Part shown: positions 1-9,956 of the stretch, piece after piece
How the letters are laid out: the number at the start of each line of letters is the position of its first letter
Position numbering within the stretch: the first letter of the stretch is position 1
DNA from: Phycisphaerae bacterium
Lineage (GTDB): Bacteria; Planctomycetota; Phycisphaerae; Phycisphaerales; SM1A02
Length of the DNA: 16,918 nt
NCBI GenBank assembly: GCA_016873375.1
Contig: VGXJ01000009.1
Coordinates: forward strand, 1 to 16,918
Direction of reading: 5' to 3'
Program-made: the position numbers and the translations under genes
The notes under the pieces: generated by a model
Told to the model about the DNA's origin: nothing
Database searches by the model: none
The model's input: the letters and a program-made list of their open reading frames with translations, nothing else

Positions 1-306
1 GCTGGTTCAGGAACCGGCGCTGGTTCAGGAACCGGCGCTGGTTCAGGAGCTGGCGCTGGTTCAGGAGCCGGCGCTGGTTCAGGGGCCGGCGCTGGTTCAG
101 GAGCCGGCGCTGGTTCAGGAGCCGGCGCTGGTTCAGGAACCGGCGCTGGTTCAGGAACCGGCGCTGGTTCAGGAGCTGGCGCTGGTTCAGGAGCTGGCGC
201 TGGTTCAGGAGCCGGCGCTGGTTCAGGAACCGGCGCTGGTTCAGGAGCCGGCGCTGGTTCAGGAGCCGGCGCTGGTTCCGGAGCCGGCGCTGGTTCCGGA
301 GCCGGT
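1..306. repeat. 18-bp tandem repeat, 17 visible copies, encodes PAPEPA/PVPEPA
   Basis: Seventeen back-to-back 18-bp units, consensus GCTGGTTCAGGAGCCGGC, fill 1-306 and continue past the left edge. Variation is confined to a few positions: ACC at units 1, 2, 8, 9 and 13, GCT at 3, 10 and 11, GGGGCC at 5, and TTCCGG at 16 and 17. Read on the minus strand in the lipoprotein frame, each unit is one hexapeptide, PAPEPA or (ACC units) PVPEPA. Eighteen is a multiple of three, so gain or loss of a unit keeps the frame. The array is proline-rich and negatively charged, as expected of a stiff extended linker or wall-spanning segment; that role is inference. Confidence 0.95.
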
Positions 307-1118
307 GCGGGTGTTGGCGAAGCATCGACGCCGCCGAGCTCACGAAGCAAGTCCTCAGTCGAGGGCGCCGCTGGCGCAGTGGATGTCGACGCTGCCGAAC
401 CACCTGTGACTCCGCCCGACGCCGGGGCGGGTTGGTCCGTGCCGACCGTACGACGGTACTCCTCGCGGGAACGTCCGCTGAGCAACTCAGGTATGGTCTC
501 ATCCATCCTGCACGGCGAAGACCGTGAGATCAAAATGGTCTCAACGGTCGGTGCCGCGCCGCCAGCGGCGGCCAGTGCGCTGCGCAGACGGAAGTCCGGT
601 CGGGTCAGGTCGTAGACATTGGGTTGCTGGACCTGGCCGTCAATGGTGTATTGCAGCGAGCCCGATCGGAGCAATTCAACCCGGACCTGCGGATTGTTGA
701 GCAGGGGCTCGAGCAACTTCTCGATGGCGGCTTGAACCTCGGGAACCGTCAGACCAACCGCGGGGACCGTGCCGTACGGGAGATGCAGGTTCCCGGATGG
801 ATCAACCACGATCTGGGTGTCATCTTCCTCATTCGCATTGAGTCGTCCAAGGACACCCACGCGCAGCGCGTCGCCGGCGGCGATGGTGGTCTCCAGCTCG
901 CTCATGATCTGGACGTCATCACCGATCGGATCAGTGGGCTTCAACGGCAGCCGTTCAACGCCCTCGATCACGTCCAAGCGCTGGATCACGGGAATCGTGG
1001 TTGGCGTCGTCTCGAACCGGCCCGTCCGGCTTGGGTCGAAAAAACTGTCCGTCTCGCAACCGGCACCGAACGCGATGCAGGCGATGGTTGTTGCAAGTAT
1101 ACTGTGTTTCGAATTCAT
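1..1118 (-). CDS. Polysaccharide biosynthesis/export lipoprotein (Wza/SLBB type), 3' end beyond window
   Basis: The frame is open from an ATG at 1118-1116 to the left edge, about 372 codons with no stop. A TAA at 1130-1128 in the same frame makes this ATG the first possible start. The N-terminus is a short lipoprotein-like signal (K4, then hydrophobic residues 7-19) ending G-A-G-C with the candidate lipidated Cys at 21; the -3 position is Gly rather than the usual Leu. Residues about 78-150 read as a Poly_export domain (AAGDALRVGVLGRL, then VDPSGNLHLPYGTV, then LLNNPQVRVELL). Residues about 155-190 read as an SLBB-like beta-grasp segment (YTIDGQVQQPNVYDL, then LRSALAAAGGA). A Ser/Thr/Ala/Pro-rich linker (about 228-270) leads into a PAPEPA/PVPEPA repeat from residue 271 on. 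Family members are outer-membrane or periplasmic parts of capsule/exopolysaccharide export. The gene follows pyrB on the same strand after 106 bases. There is no clear ribosome binding site. The domain call is confident; the substrate is unknown. Confidence 0.85.
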   Translation of the reverse strand, partial: MNSKHSILATTIACIAFGAGCETDSFFDPSRTGRFETTPTTIPVIQRLDVIEGVERLPLKPTDPIGDDVQIMSELETTIAAGDALRVGVLGRLNANEEDDTQIVVDPSGNLHLPYGTVPAVGLTVPEVQAAIEKLLEPLLNNPQVRVELLRSGSLQYTIDGQVQQPNVYDLTRPDFRLRSALAAAGGAAPTVETILISRSSPCRMDETIPELLSGRSREEYRRTVGTDQPAPASGGVTGGSAASTSTAPAAPSTEDLLRELGGVDASPTPAPAPEPAPAPEPAPAPEPAPAPEPAPVPEPAPAPEPAPAPEPAPAPEPAPVPEPAPVPEPAPAPEPAPAPEPAPAPEPAPAPEPAPAPEPAPVPEPAPVPEP

Positions 1119-1137
1119 TGTATTGATTTACTTGCAA
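1091..1137. promoter_or_regulatory. 9-bp inverted repeat spanning the start of the export lipoprotein gene
   Basis: TTGCAAGTA at 1091-1099 and its exact reverse complement TACTTGCAA at 1129-1137 are separated by 29 bases that contain the start codon (1116-1118). The segment is an AT-rich island in a GC-rich neighbourhood. In the transcript it would form a hairpin with the AUG in the loop; as DNA it could be a dimeric operator. No Shine-Dalgarno sequence is visible. Function is inferred only. Confidence 0.4.
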
Positions 1138-1224
1138 TCTTTGATCGACGGCAGACCCATGGGATACATCGGCCGGATGGTACCCAGACCTGAACGAACT
1201 TCGACGGCACGAGGTTCCAACGAA

Positions 1225-2160
1225 TCATCCAACCGCAGCGCGCTCAAGGACCGCCATCCGCGAAGCGACCCCCAGGGTCACCTGTCGCAGGATCCGACTG
1301 CGTCCCGGATCGTCGGCGACCGAGTCGTCGATTTCGACCCCCCGATTCATTGGCCCCGGGTGAAGGATGACCGCGTGAGCCGGCAGCCGACGAATGCGGG
1401 CTTGGGTCAGCCCATACAGGACCCGGTAATCGCTGCTGATCGCCGAGCCTGCCGCCCGCTCAAGTTGGATCCGGAGCATGATGACAGCATCGACATCAGC
1501 CAGCGCCGAATCGAGGTCGTGGCTGACCTCGATTTGGTCGGGTACGGCGCTGAGCGATTGCATGGTGCGCGAGACCAGCGTTGGCGGACCGACCAACCGG
1601 ACGCGGGTGCCGAGCAAGCAAAGTGCCTTGGTGGTCGACCGTGCAACGCGGCTGTTGGCGACATCGCCCACAATCGCCACGCGCCGGCCATCAAGCGGGC
1701 CGAGCGCCTCGCGCAGCGTGGCCACATCAAGCAGCCCCTGGGTCGGATGTTCATGGCGACCATCGCCCGCATTGATGACAGGAATCTTCAGCGACTTCGC
1801 AACCATCGCAGCGCCACCGCTGATCGCGCAGCGCACGACCATGACGGCAACGCCCATGGCTTCGATGTTCAGGGCCGTGTCGACGAGACTCTCACCCTTG
1901 CTTGCGCTGCTTCCTGCAGCCGACACCGTGAAGACCTCGCCACCGAGCCGATGCACCGCTGTTTCGAAGCTGCAGCGCGTCCGAGTGCTGTCCTCGAAGA
2001 AGACATTGGCCACGACCTTCCCATCGAGGGTGGATTTGGCCGGTTGGCGCCCCTCAGCATGCGGGATGTTCATGTTCGTGGCATCGAGCAGGTACTCGAG
2101 CTCAACTCGGGTCATGCCCTCGATCTGCAGGAAGTCGTGCACGCCTGAAAGGTAGCGCAC
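1225..2160 (-). CDS. pyrB: Aspartate carbamoyltransferase catalytic subunit
   Basis: This enzyme condenses carbamoyl phosphate and aspartate to N-carbamoyl-aspartate, the committed step of pyrimidine synthesis, in the cytoplasm. The 311 residues match the normal length. The carbamoyl-phosphate signature STRTR is at 58-62, the catalytic-loop SKGES at 87-91, HPTQ at 138-141, the domain-linking GDVANSRVARS at 165-175, MLRIQLER at 228-235, and HPGPMNRG at 267-274. The start shown is a GTG; the next Met is residue 16 and would cut into the conserved N-terminal helix, so GTG is preferred. It lies 39 bases after radA on the same strand and in the same frame, so the two may be co-transcribed. No pyrI or dihydroorotase gene is adjacent. 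carB, which makes its substrate, lies upstream on the same strand beyond nuoH and radA. Confidence 0.95.
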   Translation of the reverse strand: MRYLSGVHDFLQIEGMTRVELEYLLDATNMNIPHAEGRQPAKSTLDGKVVANVFFEDSTRTRCSFETAVHRLGGEVFTVSAAGSSASKGESLVDTALNIEAMGVAVMVVRCAISGGAAMVAKSLKIPVINAGDGRHEHPTQGLLDVATLREALGPLDGRRVAIVGDVANSRVARSTTKALCLLGTRVRLVGPPTLVSRTMQSLSAVPDQIEVSHDLDSALADVDAVIMLRIQLERAAGSAISSDYRVLYGLTQARIRRLPAHAVILHPGPMNRGVEIDDSVADDPGRSRILRQVTLGVASRMAVLERAAVG

Positions 2161-2199
2161 GGCGCTTCGATGTAGGCGCCGGATGCGTGCAGCGACGGC

Positions 2200-3642
2200 T
2201 CAGGCCCGCCGCGATGATGCGCGCGGCGAAGGCTGCACGACCGCTGAAGGCACCGCTCCGAGCTGATCGATGGCCTGTGCCACGCTGGTGATGCCGACGA
2301 TATCGGCCTTGCCTGCCAGCGGCCTCAAGTCCCCCACCTGGCCAGCCGGCACGAGCAGCGCCGAGCAGCCGCGACGGACAGCCTCGCTGGCGCGCTGCAG
2401 GAGCTGGCGCGTGGGGCGCACCTCGCCTGAGAGCGCGATCTCACCGATGGCAGCCGTGCCGCGACCGAGCGTGCGATCGAGATGAGCACCCGCGACAGCA
2501 AGGCACACCGCCAGGTCACCCGCAGGCTCGACGATCCGCAGGCCGCCAGCGACGCTGGCGTAGATGTCGCGGTCGCCGAGTCGCAGGCCGCCGTGGCGCT
2601 CAAGGACAGCGATCATCATGGCGAGCCGATTGGCATCGACGCCACTGCCCTTTCGCTTGGCACTGCCGAGGATGCCCGCCACGACGAGCGACTGGATCTC
2701 GGCCAACAGCACGCGAGAACCTGCCAGCGTCGGAAAACTGACGCAACCTGCTCGCGCGACGGCATCGGGGGCGATCGCACCTTCATCGACCTGCTCAAGG
2801 CCGGACCCGGTCATTTCGAAGAGGCCGATCTCGAGCGTGCTGCCGAAGCGGTTCTTGACGCCGCGCACCACGCGCCAGGCAAGGTGCCGGTCGCCCTCGA
2901 AGGAGAGCACCACATCGACCATGTGCTCGAGCAGCTTGGGCCCCGCGAGATCGCCTTCCTTCGTGACATGGCCAACCACAATGACCACGGTGCCGGTGGA
3001 CTTGGCGAACTGCACGGCATCGAGGCAGCAGCGGCGCAGCTGGCTCATGCTGCCCGGGAGCGCATCGAGGTCATGGCGCGAGACGAGCTGGATCGAATCG
3101 ATCGCAAGGATGGCAGGCTTGATGGTGCGGGCCTGCTCGAGGATGCGGGCAATGTTCGTATCGGCGAGGAGATAGAGGTGCCGATCGCGCTCTGCGTTGG
3201 ATGGGCTCTCGATGCGCTCAGCGCGCAGCTTGACCTGGTGGGCACTTTCTTCGCTGCTGGCGTAGAGCACAGGCGTGCCGAGCGCCGCGACGTGACCCAG
3301 TGCCTGCAGCAAGAGCGTGCTCTTGCCGATGCCCGGATCGCCACCCAGAAGGATGGCGCTGCCAGGGACGCAGCCGCCACCAAGCACACGATCCAATTCT
3401 CCGACGCCCGTGGCGAATCGGGGCGCTTCGAGCGGTTCGACCTGCCCCAGCGGCACTGCAGGCGATGCCGACGCAAGGCCCTGCCAGGCAGGTGCCGAGC
3501 CATCGGCCGCAGGTGCCAAGCCCGCGTCGTGACGGAACTCCTTGAGGCTGTCCCATGCGCCGCAATCAGGACACTTGCCGGCCCAGCGCACCTGGACGCC
3601 GCCGCAAACATCGCAGACCCAGGATGTGCGCAACTTGGCCAT
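2200..3642 (-). CDS. radA: DNA repair protein RadA (Sms), RecA-like ATPase
   Basis: RadA is a RecA-family motor that promotes branch migration and strand extension during recombination and repair. The 480 residues carry the full family layout: an N-terminal C4 zinc finger (C10-x2-C13, C24-x2-C27), Walker A GDPGIGKST at 101-109, Walker B ILAIDSIQ at 178-185, and the RadA-specific KNRFG motif at 263-267. A C-terminal Lon-protease-like domain spans about 300-460 (GGLRIVEPAGDLAVCLAV, then AIGEIALSGEVRP). The ATG start is supported by GGAG (3651-3648) with a 5-base spacer and by a normal family N-terminus (MAKLRTSWVCDVCG). It follows a probable terminator at 3726-3773, so it likely has its own promoter between 3643 and 3725, and it is followed by pyrB. 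A long open frame on the opposite strand (2482-3669) is a GC-rich shadow. Confidence 0.97.
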   Translation of the reverse strand: MAKLRTSWVCDVCGGVQVRWAGKCPDCGAWDSLKEFRHDAGLAPAADGSAPAWQGLASASPAVPLGQVEPLEAPRFATGVGELDRVLGGGCVPGSAILLGGDPGIGKSTLLLQALGHVAALGTPVLYASSEESAHQVKLRAERIESPSNAERDRHLYLLADTNIARILEQARTIKPAILAIDSIQLVSRHDLDALPGSMSQLRRCCLDAVQFAKSTGTVVIVVGHVTKEGDLAGPKLLEHMVDVVLSFEGDRHLAWRVVRGVKNRFGSTLEIGLFEMTGSGLEQVDEGAIAPDAVARAGCVSFPTLAGSRVLLAEIQSLVVAGILGSAKRKGSGVDANRLAMMIAVLERHGGLRLGDRDIYASVAGGLRIVEPAGDLAVCLAVAGAHLDRTLGRGTAAIGEIALSGEVRPTRQLLQRASEAVRRGCSALLVPAGQVGDLRPLAGKADIVGITSVAQAIDQLGAVPSAVVQPSPRASSRRA

Positions 3643-3933
3643 GGATGCTCCGAGCGTAGCAACGCCTGAGCCCCCTCAGCGTGACCGCGCAGGAACTTCG
3701 GGGCTGAATCGATGGCGTGAGGGACAAAAATGCAGCGGGCGCCGAGAAGGTCGGAGTTCCCCTCGACGCCCGCATGAAGATCGCCCGTCGAATGTATGTC
3801 ACAGACATCGCATCATGCAAGTCACGCGAGTGTCTGCATGCCGATCGACCGGCTGGGGAGTTGCCCCTCAAAGCGGTGCATGGCGTCAGTGCGGCTCCAG
3901 ATTCATCGCCGTGCGCAAGCGATGCGATGAACA
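3643..3933. other. Intergenic region between nuoH-linked small ORF and radA
   Basis: This gap of 291 bases has no convincing gene. It holds the terminator-like hairpin at 3726-3773 and the radA ribosome binding site next to 3642. The rest (3774-3933) shows only weak inverted repeats, for example GGGG-AGTTG-CCCC near 3856. Open frames crossing it on either strand lack a ribosome binding site and family-like sequence. I could not identify a convincing promoter for radA by eye. Confidence 0.6.
3726..3773 (-). terminator. Probable rho-independent terminator after the nuoH/small-ORF unit
   Basis: On the minus strand GCGGGCG (3773-3767) pairs perfectly with CGCCCGC (3741-3735), and an inner CGAG/CTCG helix extends it after one mismatch. 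The stem is followed, after TGCA, by five T residues (3730-3726). This is a typical intrinsic terminator in the sense of nuoH and the small ORF, and no T run follows the stem in the plus direction. It would separate that unit from radA. Confidence 0.6.
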
Positions 3934-4137
3934 TCATCGACGGATGAGCGACCGCATCTGGGCAACCCACTCGGCGTACTCGAGCATGGCCTCGCGACGG
4001 TGCGCGGCCGAGGGCCAGCGCGATGCATCGCGACCGAACGCAGTCTCGCGCCGCCAGGACCAGTACGCACCGCCAAGACGGAATCGCGTGGCGATGCCGA
4101 GGCGCATGAGGGCGATGGCAGCGCGCAAGAGTCGCAT
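3934..4137 (-). CDS. Small uncharacterised protein translationally coupled to nuoH
   Basis: The 67-codon frame starts at the ATG 4137-4135, which overlaps the nuoH stop by one base in the form TGATG. That arrangement implies translational coupling by re-initiating ribosomes. The product is very basic and rich in aromatic residues. It has an amphipathic hydrophobic N-terminus (about 1-20), a central motif GAYWSWRRETAFG (residues 23-35) and a second conserved-looking patch EAMLEYAEWVAQMR. I recall similar small YWxWRxETAFG proteins in planctomycete genomes but cannot name a family or function. Position and coupling argue it is real; a role with complex I is only a guess. It ends at a TGA about 160 bases before the probable terminator. 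Confidence 0.6.
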   Translation of the reverse strand: MRLLRAAIALMRLGIATRFRLGGAYWSWRRETAFGRDASRWPSAAHRREAMLEYAEWVAQMRSLIRR

Positions 4138-5450
4138 CAGTGCATCGAGATCGGGCCCTGCGCCGGATCAGGCACGGCCGACTCGTTGAGCGCCAGCGGG
4201 TGGCGCGGCGCAGCTTCGCCCTCGGTGACCGGCGAGAACCGGCTGCCGATGATGCGGATGCGCTGGTTGGCGTTGGGCTGCTTCGGCAGCAGCGGGCGCA
4301 CCGCGTAGATCACCGCCACGCAGGCGATGCTTGCGAGCCACATCAGGTCCGTACGACCCCAATAGACCATCAGCGCCGTCGCGGCCAGCACGAGCACCGA
4401 GGCGGGGATCATGCCTTCCCACGCCAGGCGCATGAGCTGGTCGTAGCGGAAGCGCGGCACGGTCCAGCGGATCGCCATGCCGAGGCTGACGACCAGAAAG
4501 ATCTTGCCCGCCAAGATCCCGAACTGCGCGAGGATCAAGAGCGGCCCTCCAATGAGCGGCAGGTCGGGACCTGCACCAAAGGGATTCAGGCTGAAGCCAC
4601 CCAGGAAAAGCACGCAGAAGAGTGCCGACCCGGTGATCATGTGGAAGTACTCCGCCAGGAAGAACATGGCGAAGCGCATGCTGCTGTACTCGGTGTGGTA
4701 GCCGCCCACGAGTTCGCTCTCGGCCTCGGCCAGGTCGAAGGGCGCTCGGTTCGATTCAGCGAGCAGGCAGGTGTAGAAGATGATCGCTGCAAGTGGCTGC
4801 TGCAGCAGGTTCCACATGCCATCCTGCTGGGCAAGCACGATGGCGTAGGGATCGAGCGAACCCGCGAGGAGCACCACGCACAGCAGGCTCACACCCATCG
4901 GGATCTCGTAGCTGATCATCTGAGCGCTCGCGCGCAGGCCGCCGAGGAAGCTGAACTTGCTGCCGCTCGCCCAGCCGCCCAGACCCACCCCGTAGACGCC
5001 AAGGCTCGCCACGGCCACCAGGTAGATCACCCCGATGTTCACCGCCGCGCCGGTGATCTTGACCTGCACGCCCTCAAGGCCGAGCTTGTCCGCAATCCCA
5101 AAGGGCAGCTGGGAGAAGTCCAGCACGCCCGCCCAGGGGATGACCACGAAGCCGATGATGGCCGGGATGATGATCAGGGCCGGGGCAAGCGTGAAGAGCG
5201 CGCCATCAGTGTTCTTGGGCCGGTAGTCCTCCTTGAAGAGGAACTTGAGGCCGTCGGCGATCGGCTGCAGCAGGCCCTTGGGGCCCACGCGGTTGGGGCC
5301 GATGCGGTCCTGCATCCACGCGCTGAGCTTGCGCTCGAGCATGATCGCGTAGGCGCACGCTCCGAGGATGACATGGATCACCACGAAGATGGTGATCGCG
5401 TTCGTGATGAGCTGGGCGATGCCGCCGGTCTCTGGAATCAGGGCCTGCAT
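4137..5450 (-). CDS. nuoH: NADH-quinone oxidoreductase subunit H
   Basis: NuoH is a membrane subunit of respiratory complex I lying at the junction with the hydrophilic arm and helping form the quinone-binding site. The sequence is a multi-pass membrane protein with the family landmarks: ERKLSAWMQDRIGPNRVGP at 39-57, MISYEIPMG at 178-186, AESNRAPFDLAEAESELVGG at 231-250 followed by YHTEYSSM, and VPRFRYDQLM at 331-340. At 437 residues it is longer than the usual roughly 320-350, partly through a polar tail from about 390 that contains no membrane segment. The ATG at 5450 begins a sensible N-terminus; the ribosome binding site is weak. It lies 85 bases after carB, and no other complex I gene is in the window, so the nuo genes must be split or dispersed in this genome. 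A small ORF overlaps its stop codon. Confidence 0.95.
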   Translation of the reverse strand: MQALIPETGGIAQLITNAITIFVVIHVILGACAYAIMLERKLSAWMQDRIGPNRVGPKGLLQPIADGLKFLFKEDYRPKNTDGALFTLAPALIIIPAIIGFVVIPWAGVLDFSQLPFGIADKLGLEGVQVKITGAAVNIGVIYLVAVASLGVYGVGLGGWASGSKFSFLGGLRASAQMISYEIPMGVSLLCVVLLAGSLDPYAIVLAQQDGMWNLLQQPLAAIIFYTCLLAESNRAPFDLAEAESELVGGYHTEYSSMRFAMFFLAEYFHMITGSALFCVLFLGGFSLNPFGAGPDLPLIGGPLLILAQFGILAGKIFLVVSLGMAIRWTVPRFRYDQLMRLAWEGMIPASVLVLAATALMVYWGRTDLMWLASIACVAVIYAVRPLLPKQPNANQRIRIIGSRFSPVTEGEAAPRHPLALNESAVPDPAQGPISMH

Positions 5451-5470
5451 GGGAGCGGGATCCTAGCCGC

Positions 5471-5504
5471 TGCCCGCGCCCGGGCCTACCCGGGCGAGCA
5501 GGCA
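5471..5504. repeat. Strong inverted repeat between carB and nuoH
   Basis: CGCCCGGG (5477-5484), a four-base loop CCTA and CCCGGGCG (5489-5496) form a perfect 8-bp stem. TGCC (5471-5474) and GGCA (5501-5504) may extend it after an internal loop. In transcripts from carB it would be a very stable GC hairpin, but no T run follows on either strand. It may be a processing or attenuating structure, or a rho-dependent or leaky terminator. Its purpose is not known. Confidence 0.5.
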
Positions 5505-5535
5505 TGGCCGCCCCACCATCGATTGCCGGACTGGC

Positions 5536-9066
<3,531 letters not shown>

Positions 9067-9131
9067 GGTCTTGGCTCAGGGCAAAATCAGGGCGAGGATA
9101 GCGCAACGGCCGGACGGCATAATGCCCATGC
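9067..9131. promoter_or_regulatory. Divergent intergenic region, carB and acyltransferase promoters
   Basis: The two divergent genes are separated by 65 bases, so both promoters or their cores should lie here or within the 5' ends. On the plus strand CATAAT at 9118-9123 resembles a -10 element. If it is used, transcription would begin within a few bases of the ATG at 9132, giving a leaderless or nearly leaderless message. I see no convincing -35 element on either strand and no ribosome binding site for either gene. Confidence 0.35.
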
Positions 9132-9956
9132 ATGCCCGTTGTCGAACCCGCAACCACGGAACCCTGGATGACGGCGACGACCATCGTGGTGGTTCTCGCC
9201 GTGGCCGGCTGGATCCTCCTGTGGTGCTGGATCTGGGGCTGGTTCCTGCCGGCGGGACGGCGGAGGCTGGACGCCGACGATGTCAGTGCGTTCTGCACCC
9301 AGCTTGGATGGCTTTGGACCCGGCGCGTGCACGGCTACCGCATCGAGGGCTTTACGCCCGAGGCCCGAGCCCTGTTGGATGATTCGGCCGCAGGTCCGGT
9401 CATCGTCGTGTGCAACCATGTTGCAGGGGTCGATCCGATCCTGGTGCAGTTGTCCATGCGACGGAGGCTTCGTTGGTTCATGGCCGCCGAGCAGATGGTC
9501 GGGGTGCTCGGGTGGTTCTGGCGGCTGCAGAAGATCATCCCGGTCCACTATGACCGCCGCGACACCCAATCGCTGATGGTCGCCATGACGCACCTGCGTG
9601 CGGGGGGTGCCCTTGGCGTCTTCCCTGAGGGCGGCATCGCTCGTCCGAGCGGACAGATCTATCGCTTCATGCCGGGCTTCGCATCGCTTGCAGGAAAGAT
9701 GAAGGCTCGGGTGGTCGTCCTGTCGCTCCGCGGCATCCCGGCCAATGCAGGCGTGCTGTGGAGCCTGGTGATCCCGTGCTCGGCCACCCTGCGGCTCTTG
9801 GCAGTCCTTGAGCCTCCTCCACCTGCTGGCATCGATGCATTCACCGAGCGCGTGCGCGCGATGATCGCGGATGATCTTGGCGTGCCGCTGGCTGACCGCC
9901 ATCTCGATCACATCGAGGAGCGGATCGCCCAGCAGCCAGCGAATCCGTCACGATGA
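9132..9956 (+). CDS. 1-acyl-sn-glycerol-3-phosphate acyltransferase family protein (PlsC-like)
   Basis: PlsC-type enzymes transfer an acyl chain to lysophosphatidic acid or a related lysolipid at the inner membrane. A single N-terminal membrane helix (about residues 16-39, Trp-rich) precedes the catalytic fold. The catalytic motif NHVAGVD at 95-101 fits NHx4D, with His96 and Asp101. The glycerol-phosphate-binding motif FPEGGIA is at 164-170. A mid-protein segment RWFMAAEQMVGVLGWFWRL and a following IPVHYDRRD also match the family layout. The 274 residues are normal length. The ATG at 9132 is used; ATG at 9168 (residue 13) is an alternative that keeps the membrane helix. The substrate cannot be fixed from sequence, as lyso-ornithine or other lipid acyltransferases share these motifs. 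Its last 9 bases overlap the end of ruvA on the other strand. Confidence 0.88.
   Translation: MPVVEPATTEPWMTATTIVVVLAVAGWILLWCWIWGWFLPAGRRRLDADDVSAFCTQLGWLWTRRVHGYRIEGFTPEARALLDDSAAGPVIVVCNHVAGVDPILVQLSMRRRLRWFMAAEQMVGVLGWFWRLQKIIPVHYDRRDTQSLMVAMTHLRAGGALGVFPEGGIARPSGQIYRFMPGFASLAGKMKARVVVLSLRGIPANAGVLWSLVIPCSATLRLLAVLEPPPPAGIDAFTERVRAMIADDLGVPLADRHLDHIEERIAQQPANPSR

Noticed and set aside
1..306. Glycine/alanine/serine repeat protein (AGSGAG) on the plus strand
   Set aside because: The plus-strand frame has silk-like composition but no start in the window. The minus-strand frame continues an independently recognisable lipoprotein into PAPEPA, which explains the array better.
1..306. CRISPR array
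   Set aside because: The units are contiguous 18-mers without spacers and encode a hexapeptide in frame.
955..1137. 60-codon minus-strand ORF starting at 1137
   Set aside because: It is a different frame of the export lipoprotein gene, with Arg-rich out-of-frame composition.
769..2148. 459-codon plus-strand ORF
   Set aside because: It is antisense to pyrB and the export gene. Its Arg/His/Asp-rich composition is typical of GC-rich shadow frames, while pyrB has all catalytic motifs.
3717..3947. 76-codon plus-strand ORF in the same gap
   Set aside because: No family resemblance or ribosome binding site, and it contains the terminator hairpin of the minus-strand unit.
3566..3970. 134-codon minus-strand ORF across the nuoH-radA gap
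   Set aside because: It overlaps the start of radA and the terminator hairpin, has no ribosome binding site and has low-quality composition.
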